Below are positions 1 to 12,900 of a stretch of DNA of 64,000 nt, piece by piece (positions within the stretch are counted from its first letter, which is position 1; every line of letters starts with the position of its first letter). This DNA is from Triops longicaudatus. Taxonomy: Eukaryota > Arthropoda > Branchiopoda > Notostraca > Triopsidae. The position numbers were made by a program, and so were the translations under genes. The notes beneath the pieces were generated by a model. It had not been told where the DNA came from, did not search any database, and was given only the letters and a program-made list of their open reading frames with translations. The stretch lies in the NCBI GenBank assembly GCA_022885665.1, contig JAGQDJ010000125.1, positions 62,001 to 126,000 of the forward strand, read 5' to 3'.

Positions 1-1126
1 GAGCTGGAGCTTTCGGATTTATGATAATTCAAAATTTTATTGCCAGACCACCGTGGTGAAAATTTGGAAATGTTTATGAAAAAGATAGCAGAAGAAATTT
101 CCATACAAGTTCGTCAAGAGCCCAACTTGCACTGCTGCACAAATAAATAGAATAAAACCATAAAAACACACTGTGGTTTCACTGCAGATGCTTTTTAGTG
201 CATGTTTTTGTTCGTTATCTTGCCACGTTCTCTTTCATACTACGTCCGAGGCAATACAGGTTTACGTGTTGATGCCTATGGTAAGCTAAGTAATAAATTT
301 CGTATACCTTAGGCAATACACGTGATTTGCAGAGTAATACAATTGGTACGGTAAACAGCACTGTTGATACGATATAGGTAGGATGCAAATGTGATGCTCA
401 AGGCAATGTGTCCATGGTAGGAAATGGGCAAACAAGGTAATTAAACAATATTAAACAATACAGTAAACAATACATTTGGTACATATATAAAAAATACCCA
501 TTTTTTTCCTCAATCCAGAATACAAATATCAGTCAAGTTCCAGTAAACAAGCATTCTTTTAATTTACGCTTAATTTTGTCCTCGGGCTTCCATTATTTTA
601 TCGAATAATAACCCTGCTATAGTAAAAGAATTGATCAAAATCTTCGACATAGTAAAGTTACAAATGGTATTTGGTTAATGCCATAATGCAGTAACTCGTT
701 ATTCCCAAGGACGAGTTTTAATTATAGCAGACGTTATTAGAGTTTAGCAGGTAAATTGGATTCAATGTAGGGAAATATCTTACTTTAACCTTAGGTTAGT
801 TTAGGGTTCAATGATTCCTGGTTTCATAAGCTTTATCACAGGCAGTAGAATGGGTCAATAAGCTCTTTCGCGTTCACGTACGGATTACCCTTGACCTGCC
901 CTGCCCTTGAATTGATCGGGTAGTAATTTTCACACTACCGTCGCACTTTATGATCTACCGGGAACAAAAAATAAAAGAAATTGATTTATCACACTTAAGA
1001 GTGCCGAATAGTATAAATCAAATTGACTTCGCGAAGGCCAAGGTACTTTTCTGCCAGCTTGTCGAGGGTTTAGCGTATAGTTTCCACACGTTTATGTGGC
1101 CCTTTGCCTCATTTTCGTCTTAAACT

Positions 1127-1192
1127 TATTTTTTTATTTATTTTTTATTTTATTTATTTTTTATTTATTTTTATTTATTTATTTTTTTTATT
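1127..1192. repeat. Low-complexity TTTA/TTTTA tract
   Basis: About 65 bases made almost only of T with single A residues in TTTA and TTTTA units. No gene overlaps it. Confidence 0.85.
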
Positions 1193-2552
1193 TTTGGTCG
1201 AAACTGTAGTTACGTTGGGTAGTGGAGGCTTTCTAATCAGTAGCTTTGAGTAATGGGCAAAAACTGTTGAGAAGCACTACTTTACAGGGTCAGAGATTCT
1301 AAGGGATCGGGACCAAAAGAAAAGGGAAAAACAGTCACACGGCGCACGTGACACTTCTGATGTAAGCCAAAAGAAAAACTATGCAAGCTTTGTCGCCACG
1401 GGTTTTGGTGTCATTCTTAATTAACCCGGAAACGTATATAATCTTCCTTTGACATTTTTGCTTTTATTTTTTCTCTATTGTCAACTTATTGTTCCATTGA
1501 ATGTCATGGAATGCTGTGCACGGCCTTGACAACCCATTAACTTACAGCTTACCTTCCTGGTATATGAAATGGAGAGTCTCCAGGGTCATTAAAATAGTCC
1601 TATTTACCCAAAAGGTGAACACACCAAAAATATTCATTGTTTTCCTTGAACTTAATGAACCGAAGGGCGTCGCATCACAGCATTCCTTCCAAGGTAAGAC
1701 TCATTTCGCTTTCAATACAAAGACCGGACTCTCCCTGGAGTGATTCATTCGCTATTTGTGGTCTCGGAACGAAGTCAGAACCACAAAACCCCTTTTTGCA
1801 ATTTAAGCAGACAAGCAGTCAATACATAAAATTGTCCCCGGCAGTTAATTTCACTCATGGTTCCTTTTTTTATGGCTGATCTGTCCGTATAAATATTTTA
1901 TAGCCTCCCGGCTAGCAAAACAATAACTGCAAAAAAAGAGCAAGAATGGAAAAGGATAATCGATTTTGTGCGCAGTGAAAGTAGGAAAAAGCTTGCAAAC
2001 CAATTTGATCAAATAGGCCAAAATTTACAAATTTTCTCCTGCGAGATACTGGGTTAAGTTTCAACATTCCTGCCTGGAGGAAAAAAAAGGGGGCTGGTCT
2101 GTTTATTATAATAATTGTAACTGTAAGGGCAGGATTACAAACAGTTAGGATTCTAACTGTAAACATTTTTTGGTCTTGTCAAGGACGGTTGGGCCGGGAT
2201 GAAAAACAAGGTGAAATGAATCGATACAAAGGCGTACCTTTCGCTTTCTAGGGCATCATCGTGTTACAAAGACGTGTAGTTTCCCCCTTTCTTATGCAGA
2301 CAATGTGGACACTTGGGGATTTTGGTCTCTGATCCTATCCAATATCCGCAAAACTTTGTACTTTCTCTGGTTCACATAACGTTGTGGTGCAAAATTTCTC
2401 AAAGTGTCACAAACTAACACCGAGAAACACCATGTCAAGATAAAACTTGTCAAATATCACCAGCGACAATGACGAACCAAAAAATTACCGGAGTTTTTGC
2501 GAATGTGTTTATCAGATGCCAAAAAGAAAGCGTTCTTTCACTTGGCAGTGTC

Positions 2553-2600
2553 AAGTAGTGGCATTAAAAAATAAATAAAATAAATAAAAAATAAATACAA
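2553..2600. repeat. Low-complexity AAAT tract
   Basis: Repeated AAATA/AATAAA units, the complement of the type of tract at 1127-1192. A 114-codon frame running through it on the minus strand is low complexity and is not called as a gene. Confidence 0.75.
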
Positions 2601-3884
2601 AAATGTCAAAAAACTACATCCTTTCCAAGGGGTAATGGGCATGAACTTGTGTAAAGACGAAAGAATTGAAGGAATTAAGGATGGTGGATAAATACGAAAT
2701 AGGATGGAATTTAGTGGATAGGGAAGACAACCACTGCTAGTGAAAGTTGTGGAACTTTGCCCATTGGAGGAATCTTTAGGGTGGTTGAGGGCTGGGGGGG
2801 GGAGGAGGAAGCAGGTAGGTTTCATAAGCTGAAGCGTTAAGGAACGGTATTCTATGGAGATGCATGTATCTTTATATAACACGGCTTCAAAGAACTATAG
2901 AAAGAAAAAAGAGGCGACTTAAGCTGTGAAGAAAAAACTGAAGTGGCAGAAGATTGATCCTAAAGCTGCTGCAGCGAGCGGAGAAAAGTGGCAAGGTGGT
3001 GCTTGCTCTTTGCCTTTCATGCTCTTTCTCTCCGGGGCTTGCAACTCACTCTCACTGACTTGGCTGACTCCCTCCACCTCTCTCTCACTCTGGGATGTTT
3101 GGCTCTACCCCCCCTGTAGCCCCCCTTAACCCCCCCTTGACGTGGTAGGAGTGCATAAGGTGGGCACAAGTGGTGTTAAGCCACCAGTCATAAGTTTGGC
3201 AAACCTGAGGCCTGTTGGTCCCATTAGTTGTCCAGCAGTGGTGGAAGAAAGTGTGAAGTGCTCCACCGTCGCGGAGAGGTTTTTTGTCTTTCACCTGGTT
3301 GGGCAGTCGCATCTCGTTTTCAAAAGCGACCAGCACGTCGAGAACTGGACTCGTTCTTTTTTTTCGGTCGGAAAAGTTCGAAACTTGGCACTTAGAAAGT
3401 GTTAAAGGTTTTTACTGGGTATTTACCCCACCTCCGTTGCTGTTCTCTTTGGTGCCAACAATCAAGCCAGAAAAAAAACTATTGTTTGTGCTTCTCTTGT
3501 TAGCGTCACCTTCTTTTTGCCGGACTTGGAGCGCGTTGAAAGCGAAATTAAGGGAAATCTTTGGCTGGGCAATGCATTGCGGTTAGTGAAAAGTTTCTGG
3601 CGTGGACTTAAGACGGAAAGTTTACGTTAAAGGATTGTGATCAAGAAGATTGCAATAAATTCAGCTGTTATTTTGAACAAGCCTGGGGTTTTCCCCTCCT
3701 GCAAGACGAATATGAGTAATTTAAGGTAAATTACGTGTTTTGACTTCGCTCGTGACATAGTAGTACGTAATTTATATAAGAAATGTGAAACTTTGTCGAA
3801 TATGTAAACTTTTTGATTTTGATGTATAGAAAAAAAGTCGTTAGAAAAAAATCAACAATCATAGGATTGTATAGTTTTTTGATA

Positions 3885-3920
3885 AAATATCTATAAAATC
3901 CTATGATTTTATAGATATTT
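3885..3920. repeat. Perfect 16-bp palindrome with 4-base loop
   Basis: The left arm AAATATCTATAAAATC (3885-3900) and the right arm GATTTTATAGATATTT (3905-3920) are exact reverse complements around the loop CTAT. It lies in gene-free DNA. It could be a hairpin-forming remnant of a small inverted-repeat transposon or a chance AT-rich palindrome. Confidence 0.85.
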
Positions 3921-6900
3921 CGAAATGACGCTTAATCGAAAGTAATTATCGCGAAGTCTTTTTTGTGGCTAAAATTTTATTAAAAACTTCCGTAAAGAGC
4001 AAAGATTTGCATGTGAAGTGTGATTTAGACCGTGTTTTTATTGTTTCGATGTTATCATTAGTTTTGGTCTGCTTTCATTTGAATAAAATATGCAATTAGT
4101 GGATTTGCCAGCGGAAATTGTGAAGTCACGAGAAATTGATAGTTCTCATTTGGAAGATAGTCACGAATTAAAGAGGGGGGAAAGGGGTAATTAAACGTCA
4201 TGGAATTGTGCTAATTAAGCTAATCTTGATTCGTGAGCAAGTCGGGGATAGGTAAACGCGGCCGAAGACAAAGAAACGTGGCTCCCAGACAACACGGATT
4301 TCGGTTAAGATGTGCAGGCGATTTAGGCAGATGTCTGCAAGGTTTAGTACTTGGAACTTTCACCTTCGTTAGCTGAAGTGAACCTGTTTGCAGGATTTTG
4401 GGTACCTCGCCTCTAGCGTGGAGAGTCTCACGCTGATTTTGTTGGCTAATCTGACATACTGTACCTCAGCCTTGTGAGGTTGCAGAACCGTTAAATAGCA
4501 ATGTCACAACAGTACAGTAACTTTCTGAAAACATCTTGATTTTTCATAAAAAAGTGTAGCATTTTTATTATAAAATCGTTCAATAAGTTTGGGCACCGTA
4601 TTTTATGGCAATTTGTCCCATACTTCATAGACGTGCCAAATAAAGCCAAAGTAGACACACTATAATCCACAGAAAGAGGATAAAGTGCAATAAAAAGAGA
4701 ATTTTTGAGTATTTAAAAGCTGTATACTAAAATTCGTGGAAATTTATGGAAATTTAAGTTATTTAGAAAATATTTTAAGTGAAAAGATTGGATCTATTCA
4801 AAACGCCAAGTATCGTCATGGAGGCTTGAATGCACGAACTTGGGTTGACCCGGTGGAATGTTTCTGTAGTCTGGACCTTGCGGGTCTAGTTTGAGTAGTT
4901 CCTGTCCGGAGATGGAGAAAGTAAATCAGCGTTGCGAGGCATAGTCTAGGCAAAGAGGAAAAGTGGGTCGGTTTTTAGGGGGTGACTAGGTCAAATTATG
5001 AGTTTCGGATACGAATTGACCTGCTTTCAGCTGGTCAACGTTAACGAAAGGGAAACAGCATATTTTCACCTGGCTAGGAGTGTTTACGACGGTGCTAGAA
5101 AACGGTGCATGGAGTATAGCTAAACATGATTACGTGAACAGATCAGGGAGTTCGCAGGAATCCTGTTTTAGATTTCCGCGTTGTATCAATATTTGAAACA
5201 AAAGAGGAAGAAATAAAATTAGAGAAAAAAAAACACGCCATGTAGGAAATGATAGAGAAAGCGTTCCGGTTTTTAGATGAAGGTTGTGTCTCTTGAATGC
5301 ACAAATTTAGTTCTAGGTCTCTGATGTAGCATGAGAACGGGAATAGGTGATTGCGGAAAGAATCGAAACACTTTTCGGCTGTTATTTCCGTGCCGGTATT
5401 TTGTTAGCTTTCACCGAGAGTTAGTATGCGAAGCTGAGGTCCAGGTTTGTGGGGGGAATATATTCATATTTTCTTAGAGGCTAGTTTTACCTTGTACCTA
5501 GTTTGGAAATTCGTCACGTAGAATCGGATAATTTCTGAACTTATTACTTCTTAAAATAAATTATTCTAAAATAAAAAAAATATTTTTAGATTGTATTTTC
5601 ACTTTCTGTTTCGTTGAAGTACTTGTGTCTAATGGAAGCATTTTTTGTGTGTACGGAATGTAATGTTCAAGCATAATTAAACGTAACGCACGCGAGGAGT
5701 TCTGCTTGAAGAATAGGGATTGGAAGAAAAATTTGGCATGGTCAAGATTTGACCATTGAGCGTTCTTCCGGTTTCAGAATCTTGCAGGTGAGCAGCCGCT
5801 TGAGCTTTGGGGAATAGTAATTAGAAAGTTAGTTGAGAATGAACCTTCGCTCGGGAGGTATCTCCTCGTAAAAACGGTACATGCTTCATTAGACACGAGT
5901 TTCAACCTTGTGACGTCACCGCTGTAGTTACAGTGGCCGTTTCATAACCTTGTACGCGGAATGACCGTTCGCGTTTCAGTTCCGAAACAGCAAATCACAA
6001 GAAACACGTGACTAGTTTACTATACTGAAATACCCGGCCAGTTTAACAAAATAACAATGAAAATTGTGTACTTTATATAGTATAAACAATTAAATATAAG
6101 ACTGTTATAATGATATAATTTGAGTCATAGAGCAATACAAAACCGAAGAATTTAATCTTCTAGAGAAACTAAAGTTTGGCGATAGAAATATTTGAGTTAA
6201 TAGAAACTTGCGGTTTGATTTATGTGGAGATAAACGTGTTGCAGTATTTTTGCACTATTTTATGGCATGTTCCGCGCAATTTGTCCTGTCAAAGATACTT
6301 TTCGTTTGATTTCCTTTTATGGAAAGGAAGTTGTCAACGCTTGCCGGTTTCTCGGAGCTTTCTACTGTTATACGATTGAGATAAATGTTAAAAGCTCGAC
6401 AAGTTGACTTGAATGATGGCTGCACGTGGATGCTCACAAAATGTACAACTGTTTTCAATATGCAGAAGCAATAAACAGCTCGTTGGTGTCTTTCGATGGA
6501 TCATACAAATGTGTGTAGAATGATTAAGGGCCACTTTCTCCCTCCATTCTGTGTCCCAGACACATCGCCTTGGGTTTCTTTTCACTAAAGATGGGAGGAC
6601 TTAAACGATTCAGATTCAAAGCTACTTTTTGTCGAAGATCTAGCCCAATCGTTTTCTTTCGGTGGAAAAACGAACCGCATTCTTTTCCAAGCGGAAGGGA
6701 ACATAAGCTTTCTCGCGTGAAGGGCGAGGAAAAACTTGAAGAAGATATGGGTGCCTGCTAGGTTTTAGTCTACTTTTTTTTTACTGACCATATCAAACTC
6801 GTAGTGAATGATGCCCACTACGTGGATGGCTAAACGGTTCGGGTATGTGGACCGTGAAGGTGATGGTACATTTGTTTTTATCGAGAAAGTTTGAACGAAA

Positions 6901-6991
6901 GGGAAACCAGTGAGTGAAAGTTTATAGAGTACCACGTTGAAAGATTTTTCTCTTTTTAAGAAACAAACTCAAAATCTTGTTTGCATTTCAG

Positions 6992-9900
6992 GTGGCGTTG
7001 GTTAACGGCACTTGCCATAGTGCATGCCGTTGTAGCTATTGATATATTGAGTCCCAATGGACTACCTTCTGGGTCAGCGATCCCGGCCCCGCTAAGAGGT
7101 ACGCTCAGAGCCCCCAGACCCGAGTCAGGCGCTGCGCCTGCTACACCCGAAACACTTCCCGTGGCGAATCCAGTTGTCCAAGCTGCGGTCCAAAGTGCCG
7201 TTACCACCATTCAACAGGAGTTCGGTAAGTCCCAGCGAAGACCGAAGCCGTCTGTTTGACGCGAAATAACATTGTTTGGATTGATTTCTAAAATATTCAG
7301 GTTAAGACTCCATTTTAGACATAGTCCTACCTCTCTAAACGGATCTTCCGTAATCTCCAAACCTGTTTTCTTCGTGAAAAATGAATATATTATCACCCTA
7401 TTGGCTTCCCTCTTTAAAACGCTTCTCTTTACAAGCTGACCTTTAACTGGTATATCATGCGTCCCATTCTTGTACTCTCTTAACCGCTTCACGTAAACCC
7501 ACTGCAACTCAGTATTGCTTGTAAAGAAAGTTTCTCAATTACCTCCATTATCCGATAACCGCTAAGTAGCAAATACTGGTTTAAGAAGGTGAATATGCAC
7601 ATCAGTTATATTCCGTGCACTGCAAGCTGTACAGAAATGGTTTTGTTATCATCACCTCCATTATCCGATAATTGTCGTAAAATATCGAATTGGAGAGGTA
7701 ACTTGCTTCTCTTTATGTAAAAGGTTTAGTTTTTAGGTTGGCTTCCTTTTTTGACGGTTGACATGAAATATCGGTTTAGAGAGGTAGATTCGACTCCCTT
7801 ATCGATAATTGTAGAAAATATGGATTTAGGGAGATAAGTTAGTCTTCTGCGTTTACGTACATGTAAAATTTCAGTTTTTATGTTTGGCTTGTTTCTTGGA
7901 TAATTGCCACGGAATATCGACTTAGAGAGGTAGACTGACCTCCCTTATCCGATAATTACTAAGAAATACGCTGTTTCGCTTACATAGGATGAATATGCGT
8001 TTTGCAACTTTGCCTCTCTATTCCGGTAATTTTCAGCATGTATCGGATTATAGAGGTATTGAAACATCTTTGAGCTAAAGTTAAATTTCTACTTAAAATT
8101 TGAAGGTGAAAGTAAAAGCTTCTTGCGCGATGCGGGAATGGGAAATGGAAGGGTAAAAAGTCAAAGAGCTTAAGTATAATGGATGGGTGTTGATTGGGTA
8201 AAAGCTCTTCAAAATGCAGAGGCTTGTCATCAGATAAACGATGTAGCTCTCGCGTGCTGGACGGGATCTCTTTTTTTTCTTGTTTAGTACAAACTTTCCC
8301 TTTCTATGTGCTACAGGTTGGCATGTCTTCTGGATATTTTTTTTTTTTGGCCTGGCCTGACACATTTTGGTCGTTTATGACTTTTTACGAAGTTACGTTC
8401 AGGTGAAAGAAAAACTGGTCGAGAGACGATATAGGCCTCTGTCAATTTCTATAGGTGCAGGCTCCATTTGGTATGCGATAGGCAAAGCTGAAGTGAAAGG
8501 AAGGGGAAAATTGCTTACAAAAGCTCCCGGCCGCGAAAGTTGAAGGAAGATTCCCCTGCACCTGTGGCACACCGGGAAAACGGTCTGTGAAAGGTGAAGT
8601 TAGTCGGTCAAGGGATCCCAAGGTTGTTATTTGACGAAGTTCTTATCGTAATGCGCGCGAGGTGAAAAGCAATGAAAGAAAAACTGCGTAGCGAGTGACT
8701 TGGAGGTCTGCTGAGCAAGGTCGTTTAACACGGAGCTTTCTTACGTCATTGACAAAGAGCCTAGTGTGCACAAGTATACATCTTTTGTTGGGGGAGGACT
8801 TAGGGAGTTATATCCGCTCAGCTTTCACAACGAATCTTCAGCTAGCATAAACTATGCGAGACAACCTTGAAGTCTCGGCATTGCTTGGTATTTCTTGTCT
8901 AGCACACTAAATTTCCTTGTGCTATGAAACACTTCAACCTTTTTTCGCATAGGTGGGCATTGTCTTGCATGACACTCCGAATGCATGAACAAATACATCG
9001 GACTGATTGTTCACATCCGTTTCCCCTTGACACCTTCCCGTAATCTGGATTACCTTGCGTAATTTTGAAATAAAGTTCCTTATATTTTCAAGGTTCTATT
9101 ACTGTTACGTAACTTTTGACAATCTTTGCAACATTGTTTTGCCGAATGTGTTTCATTTCACATAAAAGACTTCCGTTAGAGTTTCTTCTCATACAAGCGA
9201 ACATTCAGTATTACTTACAACTCTTTGTTGAAAAGAAGTTGCACATTCACGAATTTGCAATAAGGTGAATACGAACTTGCGAAAATTTCGAAAATAATTG
9301 GCCGAAGCGAATTTGTTGAAATCGAGAATGCACAAGTGTCCTTGCGCTTTCGTAAATGGCTTATTTTTTAGTTGGCATTCGAACGAAAGGGAAATGCCAA
9401 AAGTTTAAGCTATTTCCGAATTTTACAAATGCATAGGTGACACGAGTCGCTTTCTACTTTGTGAAACGAAATAAGAGGTTGGCGACAGTGGTAACTGCGT
9501 TGCAATCAATATGCAGCTTTTCACTATCAGCATTGCTCAACTCGCTACTCTTTGATGTCACAAGACATTCGTCTGAAAGCGATAATCACTGATTTGCATC
9601 AGAATTCGTTAACAACTCTCCCCTTAAATTCTTCGTCATAGATTAAAATGCTACTGTCATGAAAGACGTGATAACACAAAGTGTCAGAAACACGAAAGAA
9701 CCGCAAATGAAACAATACACATTAGAAACACACACGTAATAATAGTAACAAGGCTTTTCACTTTGCTTTTGTGTTAAAATTATACACAAAACGAATAATT
9801 CCTATATTCTCAATTTTTATTATAAATTGAGGATTTATTGTGAATTTAATTTTGTTCTACTTTATTACTACTTTACACGTTCTGTTATGGTACACTTTTA

Positions 9901-12900
9901 TCAGAACGCGCATTTCAATTTAATCGCGGGGAGATAATCTTTTTCTGTAAACTGCGTATTTGAAAATTGCATAACTAACGATTGTATCTTTGTCGACAGG
10001 TCGTTTTTTCGGATCAGGTTTATCGCATGGTATTCACCCCGTAGCGCGCAATGTATCGCTCGTTGCCCTCGTCACCGAGGAAGCTACGAAACAGCTGGCG
10101 GCAAGGTACTTTCTATCTACTATTGACTTCACGTCAGAGCAAACAAGTTTCATTGTCCATTTATTCTTTTCTGGGCTCGTTCACGGTTGCGTAGCCAAAG
10201 CTGGTCGAAGAGTGACATCATCAAGACCACGAACTTGCCCCTTGCCGGGACCGCTTTGTCTGGAATCTGCCCTACCGAGGAAGCTTTCTCGTGTCAACCG
10301 TCCAAGTATCGTTCACCGTCCTCCTACTGCAACAACGTACAGAACCCACGCTGGGGCAACGCGTACACCGGCTATGGCCGACTCCTACAAGCGGACTATG
10401 CGGACGGCCTTCTCACTCCCCGTTCCACGCTCACCGGGAACCCGCTACCCAGCGCTAAACTCGTGTCGGATGGCGTCCATGGCGCTGTCAAGACCGCCCC
10501 CGGATATTTGACCGTTATGGCTGCCGTGTGGGCGCAATACGTCTCGCACGACATTTCTTATCCGGTTTCCTTCTCTGGTACAACATATCTTCCCGTATTT
10601 AATTGGATGTTTCTATAAATGCAAAATTGTTCTTATCCTTTTCCTGTCCCAAAATAACTTAATAATGTCTCTTCTTTGACATAAAGCAAAGTGAAGGACG
10701 ATGTTTTTCATCATTCGGGGTTATCTTTACAGAAATCGGCGGAATTCAAGATTGCTGCAAGCCTAGTACGAACATCACGGACTGCATGCCAATCCCTGAC
10801 AAAGAAACATGCTTACATTATTCGCGAACGACACCCGCACCCCGAAGACGCTGTACGTTAGGTAACGTGAAGTCCCTTTCTTTAAATAGCCTAAAATTAA
10901 GTAATATCTCAGGGTATTTTTTTTTAGTTTTTTTGGTGGTATTTTCGGTATATTTTATTTAAATAGTTCTATTCCTCAATGTATTTTCTCATATATAAAA
11001 AGTGTAAGCGTTTCTAACAAAATTTGTGTCGCTTTTCGTAGGACCACGAGAGCAAATGAATGCCGCGACTGCGTTCTTGGATGCCTCGGGCGTTTATGGC
11101 AATTCGGAAGAAAGTTCTATGGACTTGCGGTTATTTGACGGCGGTTTCTTGAAGACCACCGCTGGTGATTTATTACCAGCTACTCCTGATGGCGTGGAAT
11201 GCATTTTCAGGGAAAAGTATGGCAATTTTTCCTTGCAGCCTCGTTTGAAGGAAAATAATATTTATTTTGAACTATTTTAGCCGTTGCATACGCGCTGGGG
11301 ACATCCGAGCCAACGATAATCCCGCCCTCACCGCGCTGCACACGCTGTTCTTACGCGAACACAACCGTTTGGCCCAAGAATTGGCTGAAGTGAACCCGTT
11401 GTGGGATGACGAAACTTTGTACCAAGAAGCTAGACGCATTGTGTCCGCTCTTGTTCAACATATCACTTACAAAGAGTTCCTTCCGTCGATCTTAGGCGAG
11501 GTAGATGTTACTGGCACTAAATGTTGAAAAAGTTATTCATTTTTGCCTTATTTTGCCCTATATTTCAGAATCTCGCGCAAAACCTTAAACTGAAACCTTT
11601 GACTTCTGGCAACAGCCAAGATTATGACATCGATACGTATCCTGCTACGTTTGGCTCCGCTGGTGTTGCCGCTATGCAATTTTACATGGGCATGCTTCCG
11701 GAAAACTTCGATATTTACAACATGGTAAGTTACACTCTTAAACAATGTGTAGTTACCCGAAGCTTAACGTTTTTCTTTTTTTCTTTTACAGAAGGGTGAA
11801 AAGACGGGACAGATTAATATGGCTGGCAAGGACATGAAGCCTTCGGAAGTAGAAGAGCTTATGTTAGGCATTGTTAGCAGTGTAGGTCAACGCGTTGGAC
11901 TCTACGTCGTACCTTCAGTTCGCAACGGTACTTTCTTTTTTGTTGATTTATTAGAAGCAAACTGGACTAAAAGCAAAATGTACTTAATTTAGCTCACGGA
12001 CGAGACAATGTTGCCAACATTATTCAACAAGGACGAGATCATGGTTTGCCAGGTTATACCACCTGGAGAGAGTTTTGTGGATTGAAACCTGTATCAACTT
12101 TCGCTGGTTTGGGGGATATTATGTCTGCCACTAATATCGATATGCTCAGCCGTGTCTATAAGTAAGTTCCGAATTTTAAAGTATTTTTGTTTCGTAGATT
12201 ATATAATCCGTTTTTTGTGTTAAAGGAACGTCAGTGACATTGATCTTTTCACTGGTGGTTTGGCCGAAACTCCGCTGAAAGGAGCCGTTATTGGACCCAC
12301 TTTCGGATGCATTTTAGCACACCAGTTCTCAGTTTTGCGCAAAGCGGATCGATTCTGGTACGAAAACGATGTCCCTCCTTCGTCGTTTTCCAAGGAACAG
12401 TTGCAAGAATTGAGGAAAGTGTCCTTGGCTGGATTAGTGTGCCAAAACTTTGAAAATATCCACTCGGTACCTCCCCAAGTCTTCCACGAAAAAGACGCCT
12501 TCTTGTAAGCTGCACTTCCACTTGGGAGTTTTCGAAAACTTATTAAAAAATAACAATATTAAAAAATAGTGAAAATTAAATCTGAAAACGATTCTTAATT
12601 TAGGAATTCACCAATTCCTTGCGACTTAATGGCGCAGATGGATTTGTCACACTGGGCTAGCGATGTACCAGCTATCCAAGTACCCGACGAACTCCTTAAA
12701 CAGTCCATTGACATTGGTATCTCGAGCATCGTCAAACGTCGTGAAGAAGAGTTAGCGCTTTTCAACAACAGTAAGATAGTTTCTTTATGTCGAGCTTATT
12801 TAATACCAAACTTATTGCAAATAATAACTAAATATATAATCACTAAAGTAATTGAATGCGTTTGCATTAGCAACAAGCTAAAAAGTGTATGAAAATCGCT

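Larger units (their letters stand above)
1..6991. other. AT-rich region without a supported gene
   Basis: Both strands show only short open frames (60-115 codons) with no recognisable domain and no consistent splice-linked exons. It contains low-complexity T/A tracts (about 1127-1192 and 2553-2600) and a perfect hairpin palindrome at 3885-3920. The 5-prime exon of the peroxidase, with its start codon, probably lies in the right part of this stretch, since the first visible exon at 6992 opens on a splice acceptor in the middle of a codon. I could not choose that exon with confidence. Confidence 0.6.

Noticed and set aside
1501..1879. Two overlapping 80-codon plus-strand frames
   Set aside because: No domain, no signal peptide, no splice partners; chance frames in AT-rich DNA.
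2538..2882. 114-codon minus-strand frame
   Set aside because: It runs through an AAAT low-complexity tract and is rich in Ser/Pro/Leu without any motif.
3085..3586. Several overlapping frames on both strands around a C-rich stretch
   Set aside because: They overlap on both strands, and none shows family features or splice continuity.
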